DNA from: Chloracidobacterium validum
GTDB taxonomy: Bacteria > Acidobacteriota > Blastocatellia > Chloracidobacteriales > Chloracidobacteriaceae
DNA: 64,000 nucleotides
NCBI RefSeq assembly: GCF_018304825.1
Contig: NZ_CP072649.1
Coordinates: 372,001-436,000, forward strand
Direction: 5' to 3'
The notes under the pieces are model-generated. The model was given only the letters and a program-made list of their open reading frames with translations, ran no database searches and had not been told where the DNA came from. A program made the position numbers and the translations under genes. Shown here piece by piece: positions 1 through 8,898 of the stretch (position 1 is its first letter; each line of letters begins with the position of its first letter).

Positions 1-14
1 GGGAAGCATCGGTC

Positions 15-1205
15 ATGAAAAAAATTGCCCTCGCCTACAGTGGTGGCCTCGATACGAGCGTTATTTTGACTTGGCTGAAGGAGACCTACGGCGTTCCGGT
101 TGTGGCATTTGTCGCCGATGTCGGACAGAACGAAGACCTAGCTGCGGTGCACGAAAAAGCCCTGGCGACGGGCGCGACCGAAGTTGTCATTGCTGATGTT
201 CGGGAAGCGTTTGTGCGCGATTATGTGTTTCCGGCGTTGAGCGCGCATGCCGTCTATGAAGGCGCGTACTTGCTCGGCACATCACTGGCGCGTCCGGTCA
301 TCGCCAAAGCCCTGGTGGCAGCCGCGCGGTCAACTGGCTGTGACGCCGTGGCTCATGGCGCGACCGGAAAGGGCAACGACCAAGTGCGCTTTGAACTGAC
401 CGTCGCGGCGCTCGCTCCTGACCTGCGGGTCATCGCTCCGTGGCGCGAGTGGTCCTTCGTGGGACGGAGCGATCTGCTGGCCTATGCCGAACGGCATGGC
501 ATTCCGGTGCCGGTGACGGCGGAAAAGCCCTACTCGATGGACGCCAACGCCATGCACATCAGCTACGAGGGCGGCGTGCTCGAAGACCCCTGGCAGCCGC
601 CACCGGCAGGCATGTTTCTCTGGACAACCGATCCCGAACAAGCCCCCGATGAACCCGCGTTGGTTGACATCACCTTTGAAGCCGGGGTGCCGGTGGCCAT
701 TGATGGAGAAGCCCTATCACCTTTTCGGTTGCTGGAACGCGCCAACGCCCTGGGCGCACGACATGGCATCGGCCGCGTGGACATCGTGGAGAATCGCTTC
801 ATCGGGCTGAAGTCGCGCGGTGTGTACGAAACACCGGGCGCGACCATCCTGATGCTGGCCCATCGCGCCGTCGAGTCACTGACGCTTGACCGCGAGGTGG
901 CGCATTTCAAGGAGACGCTCGCGCCGAAATTTGCCGAACTCGTTTACAACGGCTTCTGGTTTGCTCCCGAAATGGAGCTACTGCGCGCGACCCTGGCCCA
1001 CACTCAACGGAACGTGACGGGAACGGCGCGTTTAAAGCTTTACAAAGGTGCGGCCCAGGTCGTCGGTCGTAAATCTCCGGTCGGACTTTACGATGCTGAA
1101 GCTGTGAGTTTTGAGACGCGCACGCAAGTTGCGCCCTCAGATGCCGGTGGGTTCATTGCTGTGCAGGCCTTGCGCCTGCGACAGGCGGGACGGTTGTCGG
1201 CATAG
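15..1205 (+). CDS. argG: argininosuccinate synthase
   Basis: Joins citrulline and aspartate, using ATP, to make argininosuccinate in the cytoplasm; the penultimate step of arginine synthesis. The 396-residue protein has the usual family length. The PP-loop AYSGGLDTS lies at residues 7-15 and the conserved [13 protein letters not shown] block at about 115-127. A GGAAG ribosome site lies just upstream of the ATG, and only 14 bases of upstream sequence are in the window, so a promoter or earlier operon genes cannot be judged. It is the first visible gene of an arg operon that continues with argH, argC, argF' and argB. Assignment is secure. Confidence 0.97.
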   Translation: MKKIALAYSGGLDTSVILTWLKETYGVPVVAFVADVGQNEDLAAVHEKALATGATEVVIADVREAFVRDYVFPALSAHAVYEGAYLLGTSLARPVIAKALVAAARSTGCDAVAHGATGKGNDQVRFELTVAALAPDLRVIAPWREWSFVGRSDLLAYAERHGIPVPVTAEKPYSMDANAMHISYEGGVLEDPWQPPPAGMFLWTTDPEQAPDEPALVDITFEAGVPVAIDGEALSPFRLLERANALGARHGIGRVDIVENRFIGLKSRGVYETPGATILMLAHRAVESLTLDREVAHFKETLAPKFAELVYNGFWFAPEMELLRATLAHTQRNVTGTARLKLYKGAAQVVGRKSPVGLYDAEAVSFETRTQVAPSDAGGFIAVQALRLRQAGRLSA

Positions 1206-1328
1206 CCCGCCTGGTCGGTTGGTTCACGTCGGTGATTCGGTTTTGAAAGGCCGAATTTACAACTCGCTCCCATCGTATCGCGCGCGTATGCAGGCGCGGC
1301 CGAGTCTTTCTCAATGGAGGTGACTGCC

Positions 1329-1592
1329 ATGTTGTTCCCCTTTGGCGCGTCTGCGCGGGTTGCTGTTGGAAACGTCCATCACGTCAGGCTTTTCTGGGAA
1401 GAAGTCTTGGCCACGGTGGGCTTCATGGTCGCGATCACCACGGCGCTCGTCGTCGTTTTTGGAACCTTGCCGGCGGCGCGTATCAACCTGTTGACGCATG
1501 CGTCATTCGCGTTGCTGACCATTGCCCTCTTCGGCCTGGAAGTGACGGTGTACCAGCACCTGAACGCCAGGCAGACATCGAGCGAATCATGA
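1329..1592 (+). CDS. small two-helix membrane protein in arg operon
   Basis: I do not recognise this 87-residue protein. It has two hydrophobic stretches (roughly residues 24-46 and 54-72) joined by a short polar loop with Arg, and a charged, Glu/Ser-rich tail, so it is probably a small inner-membrane protein. The start at 1329 is chosen because GGAGGTGACT lies just before it; an in-frame ATG at 1314 overlaps that ribosome site and is less likely. The stop overlaps the argH start as ATGA, so it is translationally coupled to argH. Nothing in the sequence gives a function. Confidence 0.75.
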   Translation: MLFPFGASARVAVGNVHHVRLFWEEVLATVGFMVAITTALVVVFGTLPAARINLLTHASFALLTIALFGLEVTVYQHLNARQTSSES

Positions 1593-2962
1593 CCGCTGAT
1601 CCGCGTTTGCCTCAGTCATCCGACGCGCCCGGACTCCGTGCCGCCTTTAGCGCGCCGATGGCAGATGATATTGCGAAATTCGTCGCTTCGGTCGAGACCG
1701 ACCGCCACCTGCTTGAGGCTGACCTGCGCGGTTCACTGGCGCATGTCGCCATGCTTGAAGCCGTCGGCGTGTTGACGGCCGAGCAGGCGACCCGCTTGCG
1801 CCACGGACTCGAGCGCATCCGTGCCGAAGGGCTTGACCTCGATCCGGCGTACGAAGACGTGCACATGAACGTTGAGCGGCGGCTGGAAGACCTCATCGGC
1901 GCGGATGCGCGGCTGCTGCATACGGCGCGCAGCCGCAACGACCAAGTGGCGCTTGACTTGCGCCTGTACGTGCGCGATTGCGAAGCCCGGTTGCGACTGG
2001 CGCTGGCCGAACTGACGACGGCGCTCGTTGACCAAGCTGAAGCGTATGCCGATGTCGTTTTGCCCGGCTACACGCACGTCCAACGCGCCCAGCCAGTTTC
2101 ACTGGCGCATGTCTTGCTAGCCTATCACGCGGCATTGACGCGCGACCTCGAACGGTTGCGTCAGCCGTTCATCTCACCGCTTGGCGCAGGCGCATTGGCC
2201 GGAACCGCCGTGCCGATCGATCCGCGCCGGACGGCCCAGGAACTCGGCGCGGATGGGGTCTTCAGCAATGCGCTGGATGCCGTCACCGACCGCGACTTTG
2301 CCGTGAACTTCGTCTTTGCCGGTGCGCTCCTGGCGGTTCATCTCTCACAGTTGGCGGAAACGCTCATTCTGTGGTGTTCGCAGGAATTCAACTTCATTCA
2401 CCTGCCTGACGAACTCACCACCGGTTCAAGCCTGATGCCGCAGAAGAAAAATCCCGACTGTCTGGAATTGGTCCGTGGACGCGCCGGCCAGTGCATTGGC
2501 GAGTTGGTCAACCTCTTGACGACGCTCAAGGGTTTGCCAGTTGGTTACAACCGCGACTTGCAAGAAACCAAGCCGCCGGTTGTGCGGGTCGGTGAAACGG
2601 TTCTGGCTTCTGTGAACGTCTGCGCACTGGCGATTCGGCAGATGACGGTTCACCGTGAGGTGATGCGTCAAGCTGCGTCAGACGAGAAACTTTACGCGAC
2701 CGATCTGGTTGAGCGATTGGTTGCCCAGGGGGTGCCGTTTCGGACGGCCTACACAATAATTGGCAATTTGGTACGCCGCGGCGTACCCTTCTCACAAGTG
2801 CCTGCTGATGAATGGGCGACGCTCGGTCTGCGCGTCATGCCTGAAACCTTCACCCCGGAACAATCTATCGCGGGACGAACCTCCCACGGGGGCACGTCAC
2901 CGGCTCGCATTACTGACCAGATTGCTGCTGCGCGCGCTGCGCGCCGGGAGGACTTGTCATGA
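1589..2962 (+). CDS. argH: argininosuccinate lyase
   Basis: Splits argininosuccinate into arginine and fumarate, the last step of arginine synthesis. The 457-residue protein has the normal length for the fumarase/aspartase superfamily and carries the signature GSSLMPQKKNPD at about residues 279-290, which holds the catalytic serine loop. The TARSRNDQV block near residue 110 and HVQRAQPVSLAHVL near 165 are also typical of ArgH. Its start overlaps the preceding small membrane gene by four bases, and its stop overlaps the next gene's ATG in the same way, so it sits within a tightly coupled operon. Confidence 0.97.
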   Translation: MTADPRLPQSSDAPGLRAAFSAPMADDIAKFVASVETDRHLLEADLRGSLAHVAMLEAVGVLTAEQATRLRHGLERIRAEGLDLDPAYEDVHMNVERRLEDLIGADARLLHTARSRNDQVALDLRLYVRDCEARLRLALAELTTALVDQAEAYADVVLPGYTHVQRAQPVSLAHVLLAYHAALTRDLERLRQPFISPLGAGALAGTAVPIDPRRTAQELGADGVFSNALDAVTDRDFAVNFVFAGALLAVHLSQLAETLILWCSQEFNFIHLPDELTTGSSLMPQKKNPDCLELVRGRAGQCIGELVNLLTTLKGLPVGYNRDLQETKPPVVRVGETVLASVNVCALAIRQMTVHREVMRQAASDEKLYATDLVERLVAQGVPFRTAYTIIGNLVRRGVPFSQVPADEWATLGLRVMPETFTPEQSIAGRTSHGGTSPARITDQIAAARAARREDLS

Positions 2963-4005
2963 AACGAGGTTCTTCGACGCTCCGGGCCATGATTGGCGAA
3001 GGTGCACGTATTCAGCCGCAAACGACCGCCTGCCTTGGCGATGTCATCGCGGTGGAAGTGCTCAAGGTCAATCAAAGCTATGCCAACCTTGAACTGACCG
3101 ACGGCAGCACCGTTCCGCTGACCCCAGGTGAACGCATCATTGGCGTGCTGGGATCGCGCCAGGCGCTACGTGGTTTTGTCGGTCGCGTGCCGGCCACGCT
3201 TGCCGAGCACGATCATCTTTCAGTGCTCAATGTGGGTGGCGTGATCGGTGAGTTTCTCGATGCCACCACGGCCCTTGGCGAAGCCACGCGGGTTCAATAC
3301 TTGGGCACCCTGCATGACGAGCGCGGGCTGATCAACTTGCGGCGTGACGCGCTTCCGTTGGCGACACATCTCCTGCGTCGGCGTCCGATTGTGCTGGTGG
3401 TCGGAACCTGTATGAATGTTGGGAAGACGGTCACCGCGTCTGAACTCATCCGGGTCGCGACCACGCAGGGCTTCCGCGTTGGCGCTGCCAAGTTGTCCGG
3501 GGTCGGGGCGATTCGTGACCTCAAGAAATTTGAGTCGGCCGGGGCCGTGGATGTGAAAAGCTTTCTGGATTGTGGATTGCCTTCGACGGTTGATGCCGAT
3601 GACCTTGCGCCGATTGTCAAGACAATCGCCAATGCGCTGGATGGCGACTTGCTGATTTTTGAGCTAGGCGACGGTATTTTTGGTCATTACCGGGTAGATT
3701 CGGTCATTGCTGACGCCGACATCATGGCTTCGGTTGCGGCGGTTGTCGTGTGTGCCGGTGACCTGATGGGCGCTTATGGCGCGCGCTTGTACCTCAACCA
3801 GCTTGGTGTTCGAATTGACGCCTTCAGTGGGTTGGCCACCGAAAACATCTCCGGCTCAGATTACCTGGAACAACAGCTCGGAATCCCGGCCGTCAATGCG
3901 CTGAAGTACCCTGAAAAACTCTTTGCCACACTCAACCTGACCGGCGATGTGTTGCGTTTGACCGCGCCCTCGGTTTGCTACGCGCCGGATATTGCTGTGG
4001 CCTGA
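2959..4005 (+). CDS. P-loop protein of unknown role (DUF1611/BioD-like fold)
   Basis: A 348-residue protein that I cannot name securely. Residues 1-135 look like an N-terminal beta-rich domain. From about 140 a P-loop domain begins with VGTCMNVGKT (Walker A, ending near 157), and a hydrophobic strand ending FELGDG near 235 resembles a Walker B strand. The layout of a small N-terminal domain followed by a BioD/CobB-like P-loop resembles DUF1611 (COG3367) proteins, some of which (DgcN) are reported to act as D-glutamate N-acetyltransferases, but the motif match is partial. It overlaps argH by four bases and precedes argC by nine, so it is co-transcribed with arginine genes. A role in supplying or regulating acyl-glutamate is speculation. 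Confidence 0.7.
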   Translation: MKRGSSTLRAMIGEGARIQPQTTACLGDVIAVEVLKVNQSYANLELTDGSTVPLTPGERIIGVLGSRQALRGFVGRVPATLAEHDHLSVLNVGGVIGEFLDATTALGEATRVQYLGTLHDERGLINLRRDALPLATHLLRRRPIVLVVGTCMNVGKTVTASELIRVATTQGFRVGAAKLSGVGAIRDLKKFESAGAVDVKSFLDCGLPSTVDADDLAPIVKTIANALDGDLLIFELGDGIFGHYRVDSVIADADIMASVAAVVVCAGDLMGAYGARLYLNQLGVRIDAFSGLATENISGSDYLEQQLGIPAVNALKYPEKLFATLNLTGDVLRLTAPSVCYAPDIAVA

Positions 4006-4014
4006 TAGGAAGGC

Positions 4015-5052
4015 ATGGCTGAAGTCACATCATTGACGGCGGCGCGACGGCGCGTCGCCGTTGTGGGCGCGTCCGGCTATATTGGTGGCGAGATGACGCG
4101 CTTGTTGCTTGCTCACCCAAACGTCGAAGTGGTTGCGGTGACGGGCCGCGAATCGGCCGGTAAACCGCTAACCACGGTTCACCCTAATCTGCTTGGGACA
4201 GACTTGGTATTGAGGCCGCTAAACGAGATTGGCGAGGCTGATGTCGTGTTCCTGGCGCTCCCAAACGGGGAAGCCATGACGCAAATTGATGCGTTACCCA
4301 AGTCGGCCGCGGTCATTGACGCTTCAGCCGATTTTAGGCTACGCGATCCGGCGGTCTATGCTGCAACCTATCGTCGCCCCCATACGGCCGTGGCGTGGCT
4401 TGAGCGGTTTGTTTATGGCTTGCCGGAACTGTTCCGGGCTGACATCCGCGCAGCGCGTTACGTTGCCGCGCCGGGATGCTTTGCCACGGCCGCGGCGCTT
4501 GCGCTCTATCCGTTGGCGGCGGCCGGACTGATTGAGCGGGCCTTTATCAATGGCGTTACCGGTTCATCGGGAGCAGGTGTGGTGGCGCGCGCCACCACGC
4601 ATCACCCCTTTCGGGCGGATGCGCTTTTTGCTTACGAACCCTTTACGCACCGCCACGTCCCGGAAATTGCGCAAACGCTCAAGTTCAGCACCGGCGGTGA
4701 GACCGCATTCGTTTTTCAGCCGCACTCTGGTCCATTTGTGCGAGGCATTCTTGTAACGGCCTATGTCCAGTTAGGAACGTCCTTGACGCAGGAAGACGGG
4801 TGGCTTCTCTACGCAAAGCGTTATGCCGATGCCCCATTCGTACGCCTGCGCGCTGAACCACCTGACATCAAATGGGTGCGCGGGACGAACTACTGTGACC
4901 TTGGGGTTGCCGTCCGTGACCGAATTGCCATTGTGTGGGCGGCACTGGATAACGTCATCAAGGGTGGCGCCGGACAAGCTATCCAGTGTTTCAATCTAAT
5001 GTGCAGCCTGCCTGAAACGACCGGGCTGACGATGCTTGCGTTACATCCATGA
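4015..5052 (+). CDS. argC: N-acetyl-gamma-glutamyl-phosphate reductase
   Basis: Reduces N-acetyl-glutamyl phosphate to the semialdehyde with NADPH, the third step of arginine synthesis. The 345-residue protein begins, after a short leader, with the Rossmann motif GASGYIGGE at about residues 18-26. The catalytic cysteine is Cys155 in the motif APGCFATA, and HRHVPEI near 220 is the conserved substrate-side histidine region. An AGGAAGG ribosome site precedes the ATG. The stop overlaps the start of the following carbamoyltransferase gene (ATGA), so the two are coupled. Confidence 0.96.
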   Translation: MAEVTSLTAARRRVAVVGASGYIGGEMTRLLLAHPNVEVVAVTGRESAGKPLTTVHPNLLGTDLVLRPLNEIGEADVVFLALPNGEAMTQIDALPKSAAVIDASADFRLRDPAVYAATYRRPHTAVAWLERFVYGLPELFRADIRAARYVAAPGCFATAAALALYPLAAAGLIERAFINGVTGSSGAGVVARATTHHPFRADALFAYEPFTHRHVPEIAQTLKFSTGGETAFVFQPHSGPFVRGILVTAYVQLGTSLTQEDGWLLYAKRYADAPFVRLRAEPPDIKWVRGTNYCDLGVAVRDRIAIVWAALDNVIKGGAGQAIQCFNLMCSLPETTGLTMLALHP

Positions 5053-5996
5053 GACATTTCATTGACACTAGTGAGTATGACCGCGCTACGCTTGAGCATA
5101 TTTTGACGCATGCCTTGGCGCACCGGGGGGTGCGTTCACAGGCCCTGGCCAGGCGGGCGGTGGCGCTGATTTTTTTCGATAGCTCACTCCGCACCCGGAC
5201 GAGCTTTGCCGTTGGCATTGCCCAGCTTGGTGGGACGTGTGTCACCCTGGAGGTTGGGCGTGGCGCCTGGAATCTCGAATATCTCGAAGGCGTCGTCATG
5301 GACGGCGACAAGCCGGAGCATGTCGCCGACGCGGCCCGGGTGTTGTCGCGGTATTTCGATGTGCTGGCCATTCGCTGTTTCCCATCGCTCAAGCGGGCTG
5401 ACGAAGACCATGCCGATCCGGTCATCGAAGCCTTTCGCCGTTATGCCACCGTTCCGGTCATCAACCTGGAGTCGGCGCTTTACCATCCCTGTCAGGCAAT
5501 GGCCGATATGTTGACCATCCGCGAGCGGTTCGGGCGAACGGACGGCCTCCGGGTCGCGTTAGCCTGGACGCCCCATGTCAAGGCGCTGCCAACGGCCGTG
5601 CCAAACTCGTTTGCGCTCGCGGCCACCCAGCTTGGTTGTCGGCTGACGATTGTCGCCCCGCCGGGCTTTCTGCTCCCAGACAAGGTCATGGCGCGTTTGC
5701 CGGGGGTTGATGTGATCCACGACCAAGCGGTGTTGGCTGACCAGGATGTGGTGTATGCCAAGTCCTGGACATCGCTCGAGGACTATGGCGCGTCGCCGCC
5801 GGCCTGCTACCGCGACTGGATACTCACGCCGGAAAAGCTTGGTCGGGCGCGTTTTTTGCACTGTTTGCCGGTGCGTCGCAACGTGGAAGTCACAGATGCT
5901 GTGTTGGAATCAATTCAAAACGATGCTTACGACGAGGCTGAACATCGTCTGCACGTTCAAAAATCCATTCTGCTGCACTGCTTGAACATTATCTGA
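5049..5996 (+). CDS. argF': N-acetyl- or N-succinyl-ornithine carbamoyltransferase
   Basis: Carbamoylates an N-acylated ornithine, the route used by Xanthomonas (N-acetyl) and Bacteroides (N-succinyl) instead of the usual ornithine carbamoyltransferase. The carbamoyl-phosphate motif reads SSLRTRTS (residues 45-52) rather than the STRTR of ordinary OTCase, and the later blocks ESALYHPCQAMAD, HCLPVRRNVEVTD (from about 271) and DEAEHRLHVQKSI match the acylornithine branch as I remember it. FPSL and ESALYHP look more like the succinyl type, but I cannot decide the acyl group by eye. Product is acyl-citrulline, so a deacylase must act before argG; none is in the window. Confidence 0.88.
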   Translation: MRHFIDTSEYDRATLEHILTHALAHRGVRSQALARRAVALIFFDSSLRTRTSFAVGIAQLGGTCVTLEVGRGAWNLEYLEGVVMDGDKPEHVADAARVLSRYFDVLAIRCFPSLKRADEDHADPVIEAFRRYATVPVINLESALYHPCQAMADMLTIRERFGRTDGLRVALAWTPHVKALPTAVPNSFALAATQLGCRLTIVAPPGFLLPDKVMARLPGVDVIHDQAVLADQDVVYAKSWTSLEDYGASPPACYRDWILTPEKLGRARFLHCLPVRRNVEVTDAVLESIQNDAYDEAEHRLHVQKSILLHCLNII

Positions 5997-6002
5997 TTGC
6001 CT

Positions 6003-6911
6003 ATGGGATTTGACGCCAATGTACTTCGGGAAGCTCTCCCTTACATCAACCGTTTCAAAGGTAAGACGTTCGTCGTGAAGTTTGGCGGCAAGGTCGCCGC
6101 CGAGGAAGCTACGCTGGATTCGTTTTGTGAAGAACTGGCGCTCTGTGCCCAGGTTGGCATTCGCGTGGTGGCTGTCCATGGCGGCGGGATGCAAGCCAAC
6201 GAACTGAGCCAGCAGCTCGGCATCAAGCCAAAAACCATCAACGGCCGCCGGGTGACGGATGAGCGCGCGCTCGACGTGGTCAAAATGGTCTTCGGCGGCA
6301 AGGTCAACGTCGAAATCCTGGGTGCACTGCGCCAGGCAGGGGTTCCGGCTGTGGGCCTGAGCGGTGTTGACGGCAACATCCTGACAGCGCGCAAGCGCCC
6401 ACCCCAGGTGGTGGTCAATCTGGAAACCGGCAAGCCACAGACGGTGGACTACGGTTATGTCGGTGAAATTTTTGATGTGGATACCCGCTTGCTGGATACG
6501 CTCATCGAAAAGGACTTTGTCCCGGTGATGGCTTCCCTGGCGGCGGATGAGGATGGCGACATTTACAACGTCAATGCCGATACGGTCGCTTCCTCGATTG
6601 CCGCTGAAATGCAAGCCGAGAAGCTGGTGTTGGCAACCAATGTGGATGGCGTGCTGGATGATCGCGGGCAGCTCATCAGCCGCCTGACGCTTCAGCAAGT
6701 TGCGGCCATGATCGTATCTGGGCAGGTCGCCGGTGGCATGCTTCCAAAACTGGAAGCCGCGGCGCGGGCGCTGCGCTCCGGTGTGCGCTCGGTCCACATC
6801 ATCAATGGTATGAAAGCCGGGGCTTTGCTGCGGGAAGTGTTTACGGAGGAAGGCGATGGGACGATGATCACCATCAATGGCCACCTTGACGCTGTGGTTC
6901 GCCGAACATGA
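6003..6911 (+). CDS. argB: N-acetylglutamate kinase
   Basis: Phosphorylates N-acetyl-glutamate (or N-succinyl-glutamate if the pathway is of the succinyl type) at the gamma-carboxylate. The 302-residue amino acid kinase has VKFGGK near residue 25, the nucleotide-binding HGGGMQANE near 60, and the C-terminal GGMLPKLEAA block. Start chosen at ATG 6003; a TTG at 5997, immediately after the previous stop, is an alternative and would add two residues. The stop overlaps the next gene, an FkbM methyltransferase, as ATGA, so the arginine genes run directly into the polysaccharide genes. Confidence 0.95.
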   Translation: MGFDANVLREALPYINRFKGKTFVVKFGGKVAAEEATLDSFCEELALCAQVGIRVVAVHGGGMQANELSQQLGIKPKTINGRRVTDERALDVVKMVFGGKVNVEILGALRQAGVPAVGLSGVDGNILTARKRPPQVVVNLETGKPQTVDYGYVGEIFDVDTRLLDTLIEKDFVPVMASLAADEDGDIYNVNADTVASSIAAEMQAEKLVLATNVDGVLDDRGQLISRLTLQQVAAMIVSGQVAGGMLPKLEAAARALRSGVRSVHIINGMKAGALLREVFTEEGDGTMITINGHLDAVVRRT

Positions 6912-7609
6912 CCCTGCTTGCCCTGTTGACCAAGCGCGTGCCGACGCCGGTAACGATTTTGGCCGGCCCCTTTCGGGGGGCGCGCCTCATTCTCAATCCT
7001 GCTCACTCGAAGCGAAAAATCCTGGGGGCTTACGAGCATGTGCTCAACCCGTGGCTCAGGGCGACGCTCAAGCGCGTGGACGTCGTCTGGGATGTCGGCG
7101 CCAACGACGGTTACTTTACCTATGGTTGCGCGGCGGCCATCCTGGCCCAGGGGCGGCAGCCGCATGTTGTCGCCTTTGAGCCGGGCCTGGACGATGACGC
7201 CCTCCTCGAGCAACAACTGACCGCTCCGGCCAGGGCCTGGGTGAAAGCCTATGCCGGCGCGACCTTTGAGTTCATCCCAGCCTATGTTGGCGCGAACACC
7301 GACACGCGCGCCGTGGCGCTGGACGTGGCGGCGGCTGACCGTCCGGCGCTGGCCGGTCGTCCGGCGCTCGTCAAGGTGGACGTCGAAGGGTCCGAAGTGG
7401 ACGTCCTCGACGGGGCGACGCAGCTTTTGCGCGCGCCGACGCAGTGGTTGGTCGAAGTCCATGGCGATCACTTGCTGGAACCCGTTGTGAGTCGGTTTCA
7501 AGCGGCTCAGCGGCTGGTTGACATTCATCGGCTCAAACCACACTGGCTTTTTGGCCCGGAAGCGCGCGCGATTCCGACCTGCTGGGTGACGACCCGTGTC
7601 GAGCTGTAA
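6908..7609 (+). CDS. FkbM-family SAM-dependent methyltransferase
   Basis: Probable O-methyltransferase acting on a sugar or glycan. The SAM-binding motif I reads VWDVGANDGYFT at about residues 60-71, and the FkbM hallmark VKVDVEGSEVDVLDGA lies at about 155-170. At 233 residues it is of normal length for this family. It is coupled to argB by a four-base overlap but functionally belongs with the glycosyltransferases that follow. Substrate cannot be deduced. Confidence 0.85.
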   Translation: MTLLALLTKRVPTPVTILAGPFRGARLILNPAHSKRKILGAYEHVLNPWLRATLKRVDVVWDVGANDGYFTYGCAAAILAQGRQPHVVAFEPGLDDDALLEQQLTAPARAWVKAYAGATFEFIPAYVGANTDTRAVALDVAAADRPALAGRPALVKVDVEGSEVDVLDGATQLLRAPTQWLVEVHGDHLLEPVVSRFQAAQRLVDIHRLKPHWLFGPEARAIPTCWVTTRVEL

Positions 7610-7636
7610 CGTGGTTGACGCCATCTGGGTTGTGGC

Positions 7637-8836
7637 ATGAAGGTTTTGCTCGCGCACCCTGGAACCCAACACGCCTTCCAGCTCGCCCGGCAGTTGGCGC
7701 GGCAGGGCGTTTTGAGCAGTTTCTGGACCGGCTTGGCGCTGCGGGAGGAAGCTTGGTGGGTTCGCTGGCTGACGGCCTCGGTGATGATTCGTGAGCGACT
7801 GGGGAATCGGCTTCTGTCGGGTGTGCCGGGGCATCTTCTCCGGTTGCGTCCGTGGCGGGAATTATCCGCGCTGTGGGCGCTGCGCCAGGGGGGAGCGGCA
7901 TTAGAGGTCTTTCTCAGGCGGAATCAGGCCTTTCAGGCGAGCATTCCATCGTCAGCGTTGCGGGCCGTGGATGTCGTGATTGGATTTGATACGTCCTCGT
8001 GGATTCTGGCGGAGCGTTGCCGCGACCTAGGCAAGCGCTTCATCCTCGACCAAAGCATTGCGCATCCGCTGTGGAAAAAACAGGTCTTTGAGGCTGTCGC
8101 CGCGCGTTACCCGGACTGGCGGGAAAGTCTCACGCCGCCGCTGCCGGAAATGCTGGCCCACGAAGCCAAGGAGCATGACTTGGCGGCATCCATTGTCGTG
8201 GCGAGCCAATTCACCCAACGGTCACTGGTCGCCCATGGCGTGCCGCCGGAGCGGGTTGTTTGTAATCCGTATGGCGTTGATCTCGCTGCTTTTTACCCGC
8301 GCGCCCAGCCGGAAGGTGAGCGCCCCTTCCGCTTTCTCTTTCTGGGAACGTTAACTGCCCGCAAGGGCGTGCCGCTCTTGCTCGATGTGTGGCGGCGGCT
8401 GGCAACCCGCCGTGCCGAGCTGTGGTTGGTCGGCCCGGCCAGTCCGGCCGTGCGGCGGCTCGTGCCTGATTTGCCCGGACTCAAGGTACTGGGCAAGCGC
8501 CCCCACCGTGATTTGCCGGAACTCATCCGGGCCTGCGACGTTCTGGTGTTTCCAAGCTACTTTGAGGGCTTCGGTCTGGTGGTGTTGGAGGCGATGGCCT
8601 GCGGCGTGCCGGTCATTGCTTCCGACGCCACCGTTGGGCCAGACATCATCACGGATGGCTGCGACGGCTGGCTGATGACGGCGGGCGATGCCACCCGGCT
8701 CCAGTCGGCCATGGAAGACGCCATGTCAAACCCGGTAAAAACCTTTGAGATGGGACGACTGGCGCGACAGCGCGCCACGGCGTACACTTGGGAAGCTTAC
8801 GGCGCGCGTTGGCAGACCCTGCTAGAAACGACCTAG
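7637..8836 (+). CDS. GT4-family glycosyltransferase
   Basis: Retaining, GT-B fold glycosyltransferase that probably adds a sugar to a lipid-linked surface glycan. The 399-residue protein has the C-terminal nucleotide-sugar domain with FLGTLTARKGVPLLL near residue 238 and the family 4 EX7E motif EGFGLVVLEAMACGVPVIAS near 310. The N-terminal domain is variable, as usual. It lies 27 bases after the FkbM gene in the same direction. Donor and acceptor sugars are unknown. Confidence 0.9.
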   Translation: MKVLLAHPGTQHAFQLARQLARQGVLSSFWTGLALREEAWWVRWLTASVMIRERLGNRLLSGVPGHLLRLRPWRELSALWALRQGGAALEVFLRRNQAFQASIPSSALRAVDVVIGFDTSSWILAERCRDLGKRFILDQSIAHPLWKKQVFEAVAARYPDWRESLTPPLPEMLAHEAKEHDLAASIVVASQFTQRSLVAHGVPPERVVCNPYGVDLAAFYPRAQPEGERPFRFLFLGTLTARKGVPLLLDVWRRLATRRAELWLVGPASPAVRRLVPDLPGLKVLGKRPHRDLPELIRACDVLVFPSYFEGFGLVVLEAMACGVPVIASDATVGPDIITDGCDGWLMTAGDATRLQSAMEDAMSNPVKTFEMGRLARQRATAYTWEAYGARWQTLLETT

Positions 8837-8898
8837 TGGCGCGGAGACTCCACCTGCAAAGGGCCAGTTTGGAAAGAAGACCGCTTGGAAACCATCGC

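Noticed and set aside
5910-6884. 324-codon open frame on the minus strand opposite argB
   Set aside because: Lies wholly over argB, rich in His/Arg/Gln as expected for an antisense frame of GC-rich coding DNA, and has no family motif.
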